A DNA stretch of 64,000 nucleotides. Source: Acidimicrobiaceae bacterium. GTDB lineage: Bacteria; Actinomycetota; Acidimicrobiia; Acidimicrobiales; Ilumatobacteraceae. The first letter of the stretch is position 1. Each line of letters starts with the position of its first letter. Under the pieces are notes generated by a model. That model saw only the letters and a program-made list of their open reading frames with translations, searched no databases and was not told the origin of the DNA. The stretch lies in NCBI GenBank assembly GCA_020637235.1, contig JACJWG010000001.1, forward strand, positions 1-64,000, in the 5' to 3' direction. The translations under genes and the position numbers were made by a program. Positions 50,699 to 59,710 of the stretch are shown here, piece by piece.

Positions 50699-51399
50699 TG
50701 GGCTACTTGGAAGGGTTCGGCGTCACCCTCCGCCAGCACCGACTCTTCGGCGGCAAGCGGGTCACCACCTCGTACTCGGGTGGCCGTGTCGCGAAGAAGG
50801 GCAAGGCGGTCGAGGGCAAGGACGAGAAGATCCCGAAGCCCGAACGACTGCACGGTCGGCACGTCCTCAATCGCTACGAGGACGGGATGGAGAAGTGCAT
50901 CGGCTGCGAGCTGTGCGCCGGCGTGTGCCCGGCCAAGTGCATCTACGTGCGCGGCAAGGACAACGATCCCGAGAACCCCACGTCGCCCGGCGAACGGTTC
51001 GGCTTCGTGTACGAGATCAACTACCTGCGCTGCATCCACTGCGACCTCTGCGTCGAGGCGTGCCCGACCGAGGCGATCACCGAGAGCAAGCTGTTCGAGT
51101 TCAGCTTCACCAGTCGGCGCGACGCCATCTACACCAAGGACGAGCTCGTCGTCGACGACGCCGGCAGGCCGAAGCGGTTGCCGTGGGAGGACTGGCGCGA
51201 CGACGAGGACCAGCACACCAGTGGCTGGATGCGGGCGACCGCGGCCTCGGGCGATGCCGACTTCGTCGGCGAGGTCGGTTGGAGCAACGAGCTCGGCCAC
51301 GGTGTCCGCCCGGCCGAGCCCACCCAGACCGTGGCGGACACGCCGAAGACGGTGCGCACCATCGGTCGGGGCGACGCCACCGGTCACGGAGGCCACTGA
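50698..51399 (+). CDS. nuoI: NADH-quinone oxidoreductase subunit I
   Basis: The 233-residue NuoI has two [4Fe-4S] clusters N6a and N6b: C67/C70/C73/C77 and C112/C115/C118/C122. The C-terminus (about residues 150-233) is an acidic extension. It relays electrons from NuoG to NuoB. The extension is longer than in E. coli NuoI (180 residues). Confidence 0.96.
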   Translation: MGYLEGFGVTLRQHRLFGGKRVTTSYSGGRVAKKGKAVEGKDEKIPKPERLHGRHVLNRYEDGMEKCIGCELCAGVCPAKCIYVRGKDNDPENPTSPGERFGFVYEINYLRCIHCDLCVEACPTEAITESKLFEFSFTSRRDAIYTKDELVVDDAGRPKRLPWEDWRDDEDQHTSGWMRATAASGDADFVGEVGWSNELGHGVRPAEPTQTVADTPKTVRTIGRGDATGHGGH

Positions 51400-51401
51400 T
51401 C

Positions 51402-51995
51402 ATGACCGTCGAGTTCGTCGTCTTCGTCTGCGCCGCGGCCATGGTGCTGCTCGGTGCAGTCGGGGTCATCGTCCGCAACCACCCGGTCCACGCCGCGCTG
51501 AGCCTGGTGCTCACGCTGTTCGGCGTCGCCGTGCTGTTCGTCGCGCAAGAGGCCCACTTCCTCGCCGCGGTGCAGGTGATCGTGTACGCCGGTGCGATCG
51601 TGGTGCTGTTCTTGTTCGTGATCATGCTCCTCGGTGTCGATCGCTCCGAGAACCTGCAGATCGAACCGATCTCCGTCCAGCGTCCGCTCGCCGCCATCGT
51701 CGGTGCCGGCACGCTCGCCATGATCCTGCTCGCCGTCGTGCAGGCCCGCGACGCCGTGCGCACCGACAGCGGCCTCGGGCTCGACGACGCCACGGTGACG
51801 GGCGATCCCGACAGCAACATCCGCCAGATCGCCCGCGACCTGTTCAGCAACCACGTCTTCGCGTTCGAGCTCGTCTCGGTGCTGCTCGTGGTGGCCGTCG
51901 TCGCGACGGTGCTGCTCTCGCGCCGGCCCGACAAGCTGGGCGCGGTCGACAGTGGGACGTCCGGGTCGTCGAAGGTGTCCGGAGGTGTGCGATGA
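51402..51995 (+). CDS. nuoJ: NADH-quinone oxidoreductase subunit J
   Basis: The 197-residue NuoJ has five TM helices, with the conserved AVQVIVYAGAIVVLFLFVIM in helix 3. It starts at ATG 51402, two bases after the nuoI stop, and the stop overlaps the nuoK ATG. It is part of the proton path between NuoH and the antiporter-like subunits. Confidence 0.95.
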   Translation: MTVEFVVFVCAAAMVLLGAVGVIVRNHPVHAALSLVLTLFGVAVLFVAQEAHFLAAVQVIVYAGAIVVLFLFVIMLLGVDRSENLQIEPISVQRPLAAIVGAGTLAMILLAVVQARDAVRTDSGLGLDDATVTGDPDSNIRQIARDLFSNHVFAFELVSVLLVVAVVATVLLSRRPDKLGAVDSGTSGSSKVSGGVR

Positions 51996-52321
51996 ACGCC
52001 GCACTCCTGGCCGAGCTCCGACCCACCGCGACCTGGTACCTGGTGCTCGCTGCGCTGTTGTTCTGCGTCGGCATGGTCGGCGTGATGGTGCGCCGGAACC
52101 CCCTGGTGATGTTCATGTGCGTCGAGCTCATGCTCAACGCGGTGAACCTCAGTTTCGTGTCGCTCGCCCGAGAGCTGGGCGACATCCGCGGCCAGACGAT
52201 CGTGTTCTTCGTGATGGTCGTCGCGGCCGCCGAGGTCGTGGTCGGTCTCGGCATCATCGTTGCCATCCTTCGTCGCCGCCCCCAGGCCACGGCCGACGAC
52301 TTGGCGGAGCTGAAGGGCTGA
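51992..52321 (+). CDS. nuoK: NADH-quinone oxidoreductase subunit K
   Basis: The 109-residue NuoK has three TM helices. MFMCVELMLNAVNLSFVSLA contains the conserved Glu of helix 2, and VVAAAEVVVGLGIIVAILRR the second conserved Glu in helix 3, both on the proton path. Its ATG overlaps the nuoJ stop (ATGA). Confidence 0.95.
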   Translation: MNAALLAELRPTATWYLVLAALLFCVGMVGVMVRRNPLVMFMCVELMLNAVNLSFVSLARELGDIRGQTIVFFVMVVAAAEVVVGLGIIVAILRRRPQATADDLAELKG

Positions 52322-52325
52322 TCCC

Positions 52326-54332
52326 GTGGTCGACGTCGTCTGGTTGATCCCTGCACTGCCGCTCGCCGGCTTCCTCCTCATCCTGCTGTTCGGTCGCAAG
52401 CTCGGCGATCCGAAGGCGGGGTACCTCGCGACCGCGATGATCGGCGCCGCATTCGTGGTGACGGTCGGGGTGTTCGCCGACCTGATGTCGATGGACGCGG
52501 AGGAGCGGCGTCACGTCAGCACGCTGTTCCGCTGGGTGCCGGTGGGCGATCTGCAGATCGACCTCGCATTCCTCGCCGACCCGCTCAGCATCACGATGTG
52601 CCTGTTCGTCACCGGCATCGGCACCCTCATCCACCTCTACGCCGTCGGGTACATGCACGGCGACGAACGGTTCTCCAAGTTCTTCCTGTACCTGAACCTC
52701 TTCGCCCTCAGCATGCTCGTGCTGGTGCTCGGCGAGAACCTCCTCGTCACCTTCCTCGGGTGGGAGGGCGTCGGTACCTGCTCGTACTTCTTGATCTCGT
52801 TCTGGCACGAGCGCGAGAGCGCAGCCACCGCCGGCAAGAAGGCCTTCGTCACCAACCGCGTCGGCGACTGGGGCGTGATGATGGCGATGTTCCTCGCGTT
52901 CCAGGCGGTCGGCACGATCAGCTACGGCGGTCTCAACGCCGCGGCCGAGTCGGGTGCCCTCAGCCAGACGACGGCCACCGCGATCGCGGCGATGCTCTTC
53001 GTCGGTGCCTGCGGCAAGAGCGCACAGCTCCCGCTCTACCTGTGGTTGCCCGACGCGATGGAAGGCCCCACCCCGGTGAGCGCGCTGATCCACGCCGCCA
53101 CGATGGTGACCGCCGGCGTGTTCCTGATGACCCGCGTGAACCCGGTGATCGCCGTGAGTGCCGAATGGGTGACCTGGTTGATCGCCATCGTCGGCGCCGC
53201 CACGGCGTTGTTCGCCGCGACGATCGCCGTGGCCCAGCACGACATCAAGAAGGTGCTCGCCTACTCGACGGTGAGCCAGCTCGGCTACATGTTCCTCGCC
53301 GTCGGCTCGGGTGCCTACGTGGCCGCCATCTTCCACATGGTCACCCACGCGTTCTTCAAGGCGCTGCTGTTCCTCGGGTCGGGCTCGGTGATCCACGGCA
53401 TGCACCACGAGCAGGACATGCGCCGCATGGGCGCACTGCGCAAGCTGATGCCGATCACGGCCGTCACGTTCATCATCGGCTGGCTCGCGATCGCCGGCGT
53501 GCCGCCCTTCGCCGGGTTCTGGAGCAAGGACGAGATCCTCCTCTACACCTACGCGAAGAGCCCGGTGCTCTACGTCGTCGGTCTGGTCACCGCACTGCTC
53601 ACCGCGTACTACATGACCCGCCAGGTGATCCTGGTGTTCTTCGGTGAGGCGCGCTGGAAGGACCAGGCCCACGCCCACGGGGCGCACGGCGACCTCGGCA
53701 CCCACGCCGATCCCGCCACCGACGCCCACGAGTCCGAGGCCGGCGGTACCGACGGCGGCCAGGCCGCCGACGACCACGGCGAGGTGCACACCCCGCACGA
53801 GAGCCCGTGGGTGATGCTGTTCCCGCTGGTGGTGCTCGCCGGGTTGTCGATCGTGGGCGGCGCCCTGCAGTTGCCGTTCAGCTCCGATCTGCACTTCCTC
53901 GAGAAGTGGCTCGAACCGGTGATCGAGTTCGGTGAGGCCGACATCCACCACACGTGGGCGTACGAGAACAAGTACGTGCTGCTCGGTGTGGCGGTCGTGA
54001 TCGCCGCGATCGGCATCGCCGCCTCGGTGATGGTGTACGCGAAGAAGAAGGTGAAGGCCGTCGAGCCGACCATCCTCGAGCAGGCCTGGTACTACGACAA
54101 GGGCGTCAGTGCCTTCATGGGCGGCCCCGGTCGGAAGGGCTTCGACGCCATCGCGTGGTTCGACGCCAAGGTGGTCGACGGCGCCGTGAACGGCGTCGCC
54201 CGACTCGTCAACGGCACCGCCGGACAGGTGCGCAAGACCCAGAGTGGCAACGTCCGTCAGTACGCCGCCGGCCTCGGGGTCGGCATCGTCCTGCTGCTCG
54301 TGTGGTTCGTGGTGATCCGGGGGATCCTCTGA
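52326..54332 (+). CDS. nuoL: NADH-quinone oxidoreductase subunit L
   Basis: The 668-residue NuoL is an antiporter-like subunit: ENLLVTFLGWEGVGTCSYFL, SAQLPLYLWLPDAMEGPTPV, LIHAATMVTAGVFLMTRVNP, IKKVLAYSTVSQLGYMFLAV and MVTHAFFKALLFLGSGSVIH. Near residues 445-495 there is a long hydrophilic loop rich in His, Asp and Glu (HAHGAHGDLGTHADPATDAH and on). The C-terminal lateral helix follows. GTG 52326 starts it; it couples proton translocation to the peripheral arm. Confidence 0.96.
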   Translation: MVDVVWLIPALPLAGFLLILLFGRKLGDPKAGYLATAMIGAAFVVTVGVFADLMSMDAEERRHVSTLFRWVPVGDLQIDLAFLADPLSITMCLFVTGIGTLIHLYAVGYMHGDERFSKFFLYLNLFALSMLVLVLGENLLVTFLGWEGVGTCSYFLISFWHERESAATAGKKAFVTNRVGDWGVMMAMFLAFQAVGTISYGGLNAAAESGALSQTTATAIAAMLFVGACGKSAQLPLYLWLPDAMEGPTPVSALIHAATMVTAGVFLMTRVNPVIAVSAEWVTWLIAIVGAATALFAATIAVAQHDIKKVLAYSTVSQLGYMFLAVGSGAYVAAIFHMVTHAFFKALLFLGSGSVIHGMHHEQDMRRMGALRKLMPITAVTFIIGWLAIAGVPPFAGFWSKDEILLYTYAKSPVLYVVGLVTALLTAYYMTRQVILVFFGEARWKDQAHAHGAHGDLGTHADPATDAHESEAGGTDGGQAADDHGEVHTPHESPWVMLFPLVVLAGLSIVGGALQLPFSSDLHFLEKWLEPVIEFGEADIHHTWAYENKYVLLGVAVVIAAIGIAASVMVYAKKKVKAVEPTILEQAWYYDKGVSAFMGGPGRKGFDAIAWFDAKVVDGAVNGVARLVNGTAGQVRKTQSGNVRQYAAGLGVGIVLLLVWFVVIRGIL

Positions 54333-55894
54333 TGTCGTTCCCGATTCTCACCGCGCTCGTCCTCGTGCCGGCCGCCGGCTCGCTGACGATCGCCGTCCTC
54401 AGCGAACGTCGCGCCGAGTGGATCAAGCTCGTCGCCGTCCTCGTCAGCGTGTTCACCGGCGCCATGTCGGTGTGGGTGCTGTCGTCGTTCGAGACCGCCG
54501 ATGCCGGCTTCCAGTTCGTGAGCAAGCACGACTGGATCAAGCCGTGGGGCATCTCGTGGCACCTCGGCATCGACGGGATCTCGCTGTTCCTCGTCGTGCT
54601 GACGGGCATCTTGTTCCCGCTCGTCATCGTGGGCGTCGACCCGCACCACGACCACAAGCGATACCTGGCCTGGTTGTTGCTGCTCGAGGCCGGGATGATG
54701 GGCAGCTTCCTCAGCCTCGACCTGTTCGTCTTCTTCGTCTTCTTCGAGATCGTGCTCGTGCCGATGTACTTCCTGATCGGCGGGTGGGGCTACGAGGGTC
54801 GCGTGTACGCGGCCACCAAGTTCTTCCTGTACACGATGGTCGGCTCGGCGTTCATGCTCGTCGGCATCGTCACCACGGCGGTGCTCGCCCGCTCGAACGG
54901 TGTCGGCCACCTCACCTTCGACCTCGTCGAGATCGCCGAGAACGCCGACTTCGCGACGAGCACCGGTCGCTGGCTGTTCTTCGCGATCGCCGTGGCGTTC
55001 GCGGTGAAGGTGCCGATGTTCCCGGTGCACACCTGGCTGCCCGACGCGCACACCCAGGCGCCCACGGGCGGGTCGATCATCCTGGCCGGCGTGATGCTGA
55101 AGCTCGGCACGTACGGCCTGCTGCGCTTCGGTCTCTACCTCTTCCCCGAGGCGGCGCGCTGGAGCCGGCCCCTGTGGCTGACGCTCGCCGTCATCGGCAT
55201 CATCTACGGCGCCGTCGCGGCGACGATGCAGAAGGACCTGAAGCGCCTCGTCGCGTACTCGTCGGTGGCCCACCTCGGCTTCATCGTGCTCGGCACGTTC
55301 GCGTTCACCTCGCAGGCGATCAGCGGCGCGACGATGCAGATGATCAACCACGGTCTCAGCACCGGGGCGCTGTTCCTGCTCGTCGGGATGATCTACGAGC
55401 GTCGCCACACCCGACAGATCGCCGAGTTGAAGGGCATCCAGAAGGTCGCGCCGATCTTCGCCGCCGGCTTCATGGTGGTGATGTTGTCGTCGATCGGCGT
55501 GCCCGGCCTGAACGGGTTCATCGGCGAGTACCTCATCCTGATCGGCTCGTTCCTCACCGCTCGCTGGTGGACGGTGGTGGCCGCGACCGGCGTCATCCTC
55601 GCCGCGCTCTACCTGCTGTGGGCCTACCAGCGCGTCTTCCACGGCGAACCGGACGAGGCCAACCGTTCGTTCCCCGAGTTGCGGGCCAGGGAGGCGGCGA
55701 TCCTGCTGCCGTTCATCGGCCTGATCGTGTTCACCGGTGTGTACCCGAAGCCGATGCTCGACCGCATCGAGCCGGCCGTCGACGCGCTGATCACCCACGT
55801 CAGCGAGCAGACCGGCTACGTGGCGCCCGACCTGCCCGAGCCGATCGTGCACGAGGCCGCCGCCGAGACCGAGGGTGAGGAGGCCCAGCCGTGA
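54332..55894 (+). CDS. nuoM: NADH-quinone oxidoreductase subunit M
   Basis: The 520-residue NuoM has the antiporter-like core FFVFFEIVLVPMYFLIGGWG, VKVPMFPVHTWLPDAHTQAP, LKRLVAYSSVAHLGFIVLGT and MINHGLSTGALFLLVGMIYE. Key Glu (FEIVLVP) and Lys (VKVPMFP) are present. Its C-terminus is acidic and rich in Ala/Glu. ATG 54332 shares one base with the nuoL stop. Confidence 0.96.
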   Translation: MSFPILTALVLVPAAGSLTIAVLSERRAEWIKLVAVLVSVFTGAMSVWVLSSFETADAGFQFVSKHDWIKPWGISWHLGIDGISLFLVVLTGILFPLVIVGVDPHHDHKRYLAWLLLLEAGMMGSFLSLDLFVFFVFFEIVLVPMYFLIGGWGYEGRVYAATKFFLYTMVGSAFMLVGIVTTAVLARSNGVGHLTFDLVEIAENADFATSTGRWLFFAIAVAFAVKVPMFPVHTWLPDAHTQAPTGGSIILAGVMLKLGTYGLLRFGLYLFPEAARWSRPLWLTLAVIGIIYGAVAATMQKDLKRLVAYSSVAHLGFIVLGTFAFTSQAISGATMQMINHGLSTGALFLLVGMIYERRHTRQIAELKGIQKVAPIFAAGFMVVMLSSIGVPGLNGFIGEYLILIGSFLTARWWTVVAATGVILAALYLLWAYQRVFHGEPDEANRSFPELRAREAAILLPFIGLIVFTGVYPKPMLDRIEPAVDALITHVSEQTGYVAPDLPEPIVHEAAAETEGEEAQP

Positions 55895-57417
55895 TCGCCG
55901 CACTCGAAGGACCGCCGATCGGCTGGTTCGATCTCTCCCCGCTGCTGGTGCTGTTGGGCGCCGCGCTGGTGATGCTCGTGGTCGGAGCGCTGCTGCCGCG
56001 CTGGCCGCGGGGGCTCTACGCCGCCTTCACCGCCACGGCGGCCGGCGCGACCATGGTGCTCGCGATGGTGCTCTGGGACGACGTCTCGGATCAGGGCGCT
56101 CGCTACCTCGTCGGCGACGCGGTCACGCTCGACGGGTTCTCGATGTTCGCGACGATCGCGATCGCCGCCACCGTGCTGCTCGCCTGCCTCGTGACCGACG
56201 ACTACCTCCGTCGTGAACAACTCGACGGCCCCGAGGTGTACGCCCTCTACCTGACGGCAGGGATCGGCGGCATCGTGATGGCGATGGCCAACGACCTCGT
56301 CGTGTTGTTCCTCGGTCTCGAGGTGCTCTCGCTGTCGTTCTACGTGCTCGCCGCCAGCCACCGCCGCCGGTCGGCCGGTCAGGAGAGCGCGATCAAGTAC
56401 TTCGTGCTCGGCGGATTCGCCTCGGCCTTCTTCCTGTACGGCGCCGCGCTCGTGTACGGCGGTACCGGCAGTGTCCGCTACGACGAGATCGTGGCCGCGG
56501 TGAACACCACGCTGCTCGTCGAGCGCAAGGACGCGCTGGTGCTCGCCGGTGTCGCGCTGCTGATCGTCGGGCTGGCGTTCAAGGTGTCGGCGGTGCCGTT
56601 CCACTTCTGGGCGCCCGACGTGTACCAGGGTGCACCCACGCCGGTGACCGCGTTCATGGCGAGCGCCGGCAAGATCGGCGCGTTCGCCGCCATGTTGCGG
56701 GTGCTCACCGAGGCGCTGCCGCAGTGGCGTGACGACTGGCGGCCGGTGGTGTGGACGATCGCCGTCGCCACGTTGGCGGTCGGCTCGATCCTCGCCGTGG
56801 TCCAGACCAACGTGAAACGCATGCTCGCGTATTCGTCGATCAGCCATGCCGGCTTCATCCTGGTGGGCGTCGAGGCGGCCGGCCACACGGCCGGCGAGGC
56901 CGACCCGAGCGGCGGCGTCGCCGCCTCGATGCTGTACCTCCTGCTGTACGCGGTGCTCGTGATGGGCACCTTCGCCGTCGTGTCGCTCGTCGGGCGCACC
57001 GGCGACGATCAGACCGATCTGGACGGGTTCCGTGGCCTCGGTCGCACCCGTCCCGCCCTCGCCCTCGGGATGACCGTGTTGCTGCTCGCCCAGGCAGGTG
57101 TGCCGCTCACGTCGGGGTTCGTGGCGAAGTTCGGTGTCATCTCGGCCGCCGTCGATCAGCGCAGCTACGCGATCGCGATCGTCGCGATGCTGGCGTCGGT
57201 GATCGCCGCCTTCTTGTACCTGCGGATCATGGTGAGCATGTGGATCGTCGACGCCGAAGCGGGCGACGACGCACGCGAAGCCGTGCGCACGCCACTGTCG
57301 ACGTCGCTCGCCGTGGTGCTGTCGGTGGGGTTCACGCTGGTCGTCGGGTTCGCACCGGGCTGGATCGTCTCGGCCGCCGAGCACGCCACCACCATCGCCA
57401 CCGCCGTCGCACCCTGA
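55891..57417 (+). CDS. nuoN: NADH-quinone oxidoreductase subunit N
   Basis: The 508-residue NuoN is the third antiporter-like subunit: VVLFLGLEVLSLSFYVLAAS, FKVSAVPFHFWAPDVYQGAP, VKRMLAYSSISHAGFILVGV and TVLLLAQAGVPLTSGFVAKF. GTG 55891 overlaps the nuoM stop. It ends the complex I operon; the next gene converges from the other strand seven bases later, with no terminator hairpin in between. Confidence 0.96.
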   Translation: MIAALEGPPIGWFDLSPLLVLLGAALVMLVVGALLPRWPRGLYAAFTATAAGATMVLAMVLWDDVSDQGARYLVGDAVTLDGFSMFATIAIAATVLLACLVTDDYLRREQLDGPEVYALYLTAGIGGIVMAMANDLVVLFLGLEVLSLSFYVLAASHRRRSAGQESAIKYFVLGGFASAFFLYGAALVYGGTGSVRYDEIVAAVNTTLLVERKDALVLAGVALLIVGLAFKVSAVPFHFWAPDVYQGAPTPVTAFMASAGKIGAFAAMLRVLTEALPQWRDDWRPVVWTIAVATLAVGSILAVVQTNVKRMLAYSSISHAGFILVGVEAAGHTAGEADPSGGVAASMLYLLLYAVLVMGTFAVVSLVGRTGDDQTDLDGFRGLGRTRPALALGMTVLLLAQAGVPLTSGFVAKFGVISAAVDQRSYAIAIVAMLASVIAAFLYLRIMVSMWIVDAEAGDDAREAVRTPLSTSLAVVLSVGFTLVVGFAPGWIVSAAEHATTIATAVAP

Positions 57418-57424
57418 TCCGTGC

Positions 57425-58177
57425 TCAGCGGTCGCGGATCGGGCTGCCGGCCGCGTGCGCGGCCGAGCGGCGGACGAACTCGCGGAACAGGCCCAACTGG
57501 CCCTGCTCGACGCCGATGGTGTCCTCGGGGTGCCACTGCACGCCCACCACCCAGGTGGCCCCGGTGTACTCGACGGCCTCGATCAGCCCGTGCTCGTCGT
57601 GGGCCACCGGCACGAGCCCGGCGCCGAGCTCGTCGAGGCCCTGGTGATGCACCGAGTAGCAGTGCGCGAGGCGCAGGCTGTCGGTGGCCTCGGCGAGTCG
57701 TGACGAGCCGTCGACGACGACCGGGTGCTCGTTCATCCAGTGGCCCTCGCTCTCCAGGTCCTGGATCAGGGTGCCGCCCTGGGACACGTTGAGCACCTGC
57801 ATCCCGCGGCAGATCGCGAGCACCGGGAGGTCGCGTTCGATCGCCGCATGGACGAGCGCCAGGTCGAACTCGTCGTGGAGTCCCACCATCCCGTAGAGCG
57901 CGTCGGTCTCGATCTCGCGGCCGTACCGGTGCGGCTCGATGTCGCCACCGCCGGGCAGGAGCAGGCCACCGAGCCGGTCGAGATAGGTGTCCACCATGCG
58001 TGGCGCGGTGGGGAGCGGTGGCAGCAGCACGGGCAGGCCTCCGGCCTTCGCCACGGCGCGGCTGTACGGCTGGCTGCTCGAGAACGCGTCGCGACGGCCC
58101 TCGTCGGCGAACGACAGCACGCGTCCGCAGATCCCGATCAGCGGCGCGCCGGCGTGGTGGACGAGTTCGGCGCTCAT
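57425..58177 (-). CDS. Class I glutamine-amidotransferase-like hydrolase, PuuD type (copy 1)
   Basis: The 250-residue protein is a class I glutamine amidotransferase (PuuD/gamma-glutamyl-GABA hydrolase type): catalytic Cys123 in LAICRGMQVLNVSQGG, His in YSVHHQGLD, and the His-Glu pair VQWHPEDT near the C-terminus. PGGGDIEPHRYG is the family nucleotide/substrate loop. It hydrolyses gamma-glutamyl amides. ATG 58177 overlaps the stop of the adjacent paralogue (ATGA), a tandem duplication. Confidence 0.88.
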   Translation of the reverse strand: MSAELVHHAGAPLIGICGRVLSFADEGRRDAFSSSQPYSRAVAKAGGLPVLLPPLPTAPRMVDTYLDRLGGLLLPGGGDIEPHRYGREIETDALYGMVGLHDEFDLALVHAAIERDLPVLAICRGMQVLNVSQGGTLIQDLESEGHWMNEHPVVVDGSSRLAEATDSLRLAHCYSVHHQGLDELGAGLVPVAHDEHGLIEAVEYTGATWVVGVQWHPEDTIGVEQGQLGLFREFVRRSAAHAAGSPIRDR

Positions 58178-58869
58178 CGGCTCACCTGACCGAGCAGTGC
58201 GTCGAACAGGGCCTGCTGCTGGCCGTCGTGCTCGGCGGTGTCCTCGGGATGCCACTGCACGGCGACCGCCCATCGGGAGCCGTCGACCTCCATCGCCTCG
58301 GGCATGCCGTCGTCGGCGCGGCCGACGAGCGTCAGGCCGTCACCGAGGCGGCCGATCGACTGGTGGTGCACGCTGTGACAGGCCGACGGGCGTTCGGTGC
58401 CGATGGCTGCTGCCAGCCGGCTGTGGCCGTCGAGGGTGACCGGGTGCTCGACGAACCAGTGGTCCTCGGTCCCGATGTGCTGGACGAGGTCGCCGCCGAG
58501 GGCGACGTTCAGGATCTGCATCCCCCGGCAGACGGCGAGCAGCGGGACGTCGGCGGCGAGCGCGGCGCGCACCACGCCGAGCTCGACCTCGTCGTGCTCG
58601 GGCACGATGCCGTAGAGCTCGTCGGCGGATGGCTCCTGCCCGTATCGACGGGGGTCGACGTCGCCACCACCGTGCATGACGACCGCATCCACGCGCCCGA
58701 CGACGCCGTCGAGCCGATCCGCGAGCGACGGGATCGGCGGCAGCATCAGCGGCACGCCGCCGGCGCGCTCGACGGCGCGGAAGTATCGCTGGCCGGCGGC
58801 GAAGCTCTCGCCGCGCACCCCCTTCGACTCGGCGCTCAGCCGTCCGACGATCAGCACGTGTGCGGTCAC
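58174..58869 (-). CDS. Class I glutamine-amidotransferase-like hydrolase, PuuD type (copy 2)
   Basis: The 231-residue protein is a paralogue of the neighbour: MHGGGDVDPRRYGQEPSADE, Cys114 in LAVCRGMQILNVALGG, SVHHQSIG and VQWHPEDTAEHDGQ. It starts at GTG 58869, with CAGAAT six bases upstream, the same hexamer as for the LppM-like gene. Both copies retain the Cys-His-Glu triad. Substrates may differ; gamma-glutamyl amides of polyamines or GABA are possible. Confidence 0.87.
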   Translation of the reverse strand: MTAHVLIVGRLSAESKGVRGESFAAGQRYFRAVERAGGVPLMLPPIPSLADRLDGVVGRVDAVVMHGGGDVDPRRYGQEPSADELYGIVPEHDEVELGVVRAALAADVPLLAVCRGMQILNVALGGDLVQHIGTEDHWFVEHPVTLDGHSRLAAAIGTERPSACHSVHHQSIGRLGDGLTLVGRADDGMPEAMEVDGSRWAVAVQWHPEDTAEHDGQQQALFDALLGQVSR

Positions 58870-58917
58870 GGCGACATTCTGCCGGGCCACCCCGGTCGGC
58901 AGGCGCTCCGGCGCCGT

Positions 58918-58923
58918 TACCGT
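58918..58923 (+). promoter_or_regulatory. Leaderless -10 box (TACCGT)
   Basis: TACCGT is followed by seven bases and ATG 58931 of the plus-strand amidotransferase-fold gene, divergent from the PuuD-type pair. Confidence 0.5.
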
Positions 58924-58930
58924 GGCCACG

Positions 58931-59599
58931 ATGCGCGCCCTGTTGATCGCCAACCAGAACGACGCGGACGCCGGCTTCGTCGGCGAGCGGTTCCGCGCAC
59001 ACGGCTTCGCCTTCACCGAGGCCTTCCGAGAGCATCCGGGCGACTGGCCGGCGCTCGACGGCATCGAGCTCGTGCTGCTGCTCGGCAGCGAGTGGAGCGT
59101 CTACTGGCCCGAGGTGGCATCGAACGTCGCCGCGGAGACCGAGCTGATCCGTGCCGCGCAGGCACGCGGCATCCCGCAGTTCGGCATCTGCTTCGGCAAC
59201 CAGTCGATGGCCCACGCGCTCGGCGGCACCGTCGAACGCGCCCGGACTCCCGAGATCGGCTGGCACGACGTGGTGAGCGACCTGCCGGAGGTGATCGCCG
59301 ACGGGCCGTGGCTCCAGTGGCACTACGACGTGGTGACCGTGCCGCCCGGTGCCGACGAGCTCGCCCGCAGCAGCGTCGGCCCCCAGGCATGGCGGCTCGG
59401 TCGCAGCTTCTGCACCCAGTTCCACCCGGAGGCGCACGAGGCGATCATGGCGCGGTGGACCGCCGGTCCCGGCGCCGACGAGCTCGGCCGGCTCGGGCTG
59501 TCGGTCGAGCAGGTGATGGCCGAGACCCGGGCCAACACGCCGATCAGCCGGGAGCACGCGGCACGCCTCGTCGACTGGTTCGTCGCCCTCGACGTGTGA
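58931..59599 (+). CDS. Class I glutamine amidotransferase-like protein
   Basis: The 222-residue protein has the GATase fold, with Cys87 in GICFGNQSMAHALGG and QFHPEAHEAI, and a C-terminal extension (GRLGLSVEQVMAETRANTPI). It is closer to GMP-synthase-like amidotransferases than to PuuD. It is divergent from the two PuuD-type genes, 61 bases away, so the three form a small cluster of the same fold. Confidence 0.85.
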   Translation: MRALLIANQNDADAGFVGERFRAHGFAFTEAFREHPGDWPALDGIELVLLLGSEWSVYWPEVASNVAAETELIRAAQARGIPQFGICFGNQSMAHALGGTVERARTPEIGWHDVVSDLPEVIADGPWLQWHYDVVTVPPGADELARSSVGPQAWRLGRSFCTQFHPEAHEAIMARWTAGPGADELGRLGLSVEQVMAETRANTPISREHAARLVDWFVALDV

Positions 59600-59649
59600 C
59601 GGCGCTGTGAACTGGCTCGGACGAGCGAGCACGTCGGCGCCGCGCTGAC

Positions 59650-59655
59650 TACGGT
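59650..59655 (+). promoter_or_regulatory. Putative -10 box (TACGGT) of the mrp operon
   Basis: TACGGT lies about 55 bases upstream of ATG 59711. It is the only good -10 candidate in the 111-base gap. No clear -35 box or ribosome site is visible, so this is weak. Confidence 0.3.
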
Positions 59656-59710
59656 GTGCACCGGGTGAGCCGGGAAGTCTGGTCGGCATTCGTTTCGCGA
59701 CTCTCCACCC

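Noticed and set aside
53036..53248. Small minus-strand frames inside nuoL
   Set aside because: Antisense to conserved TM segments of nuoL, with no independent evidence.
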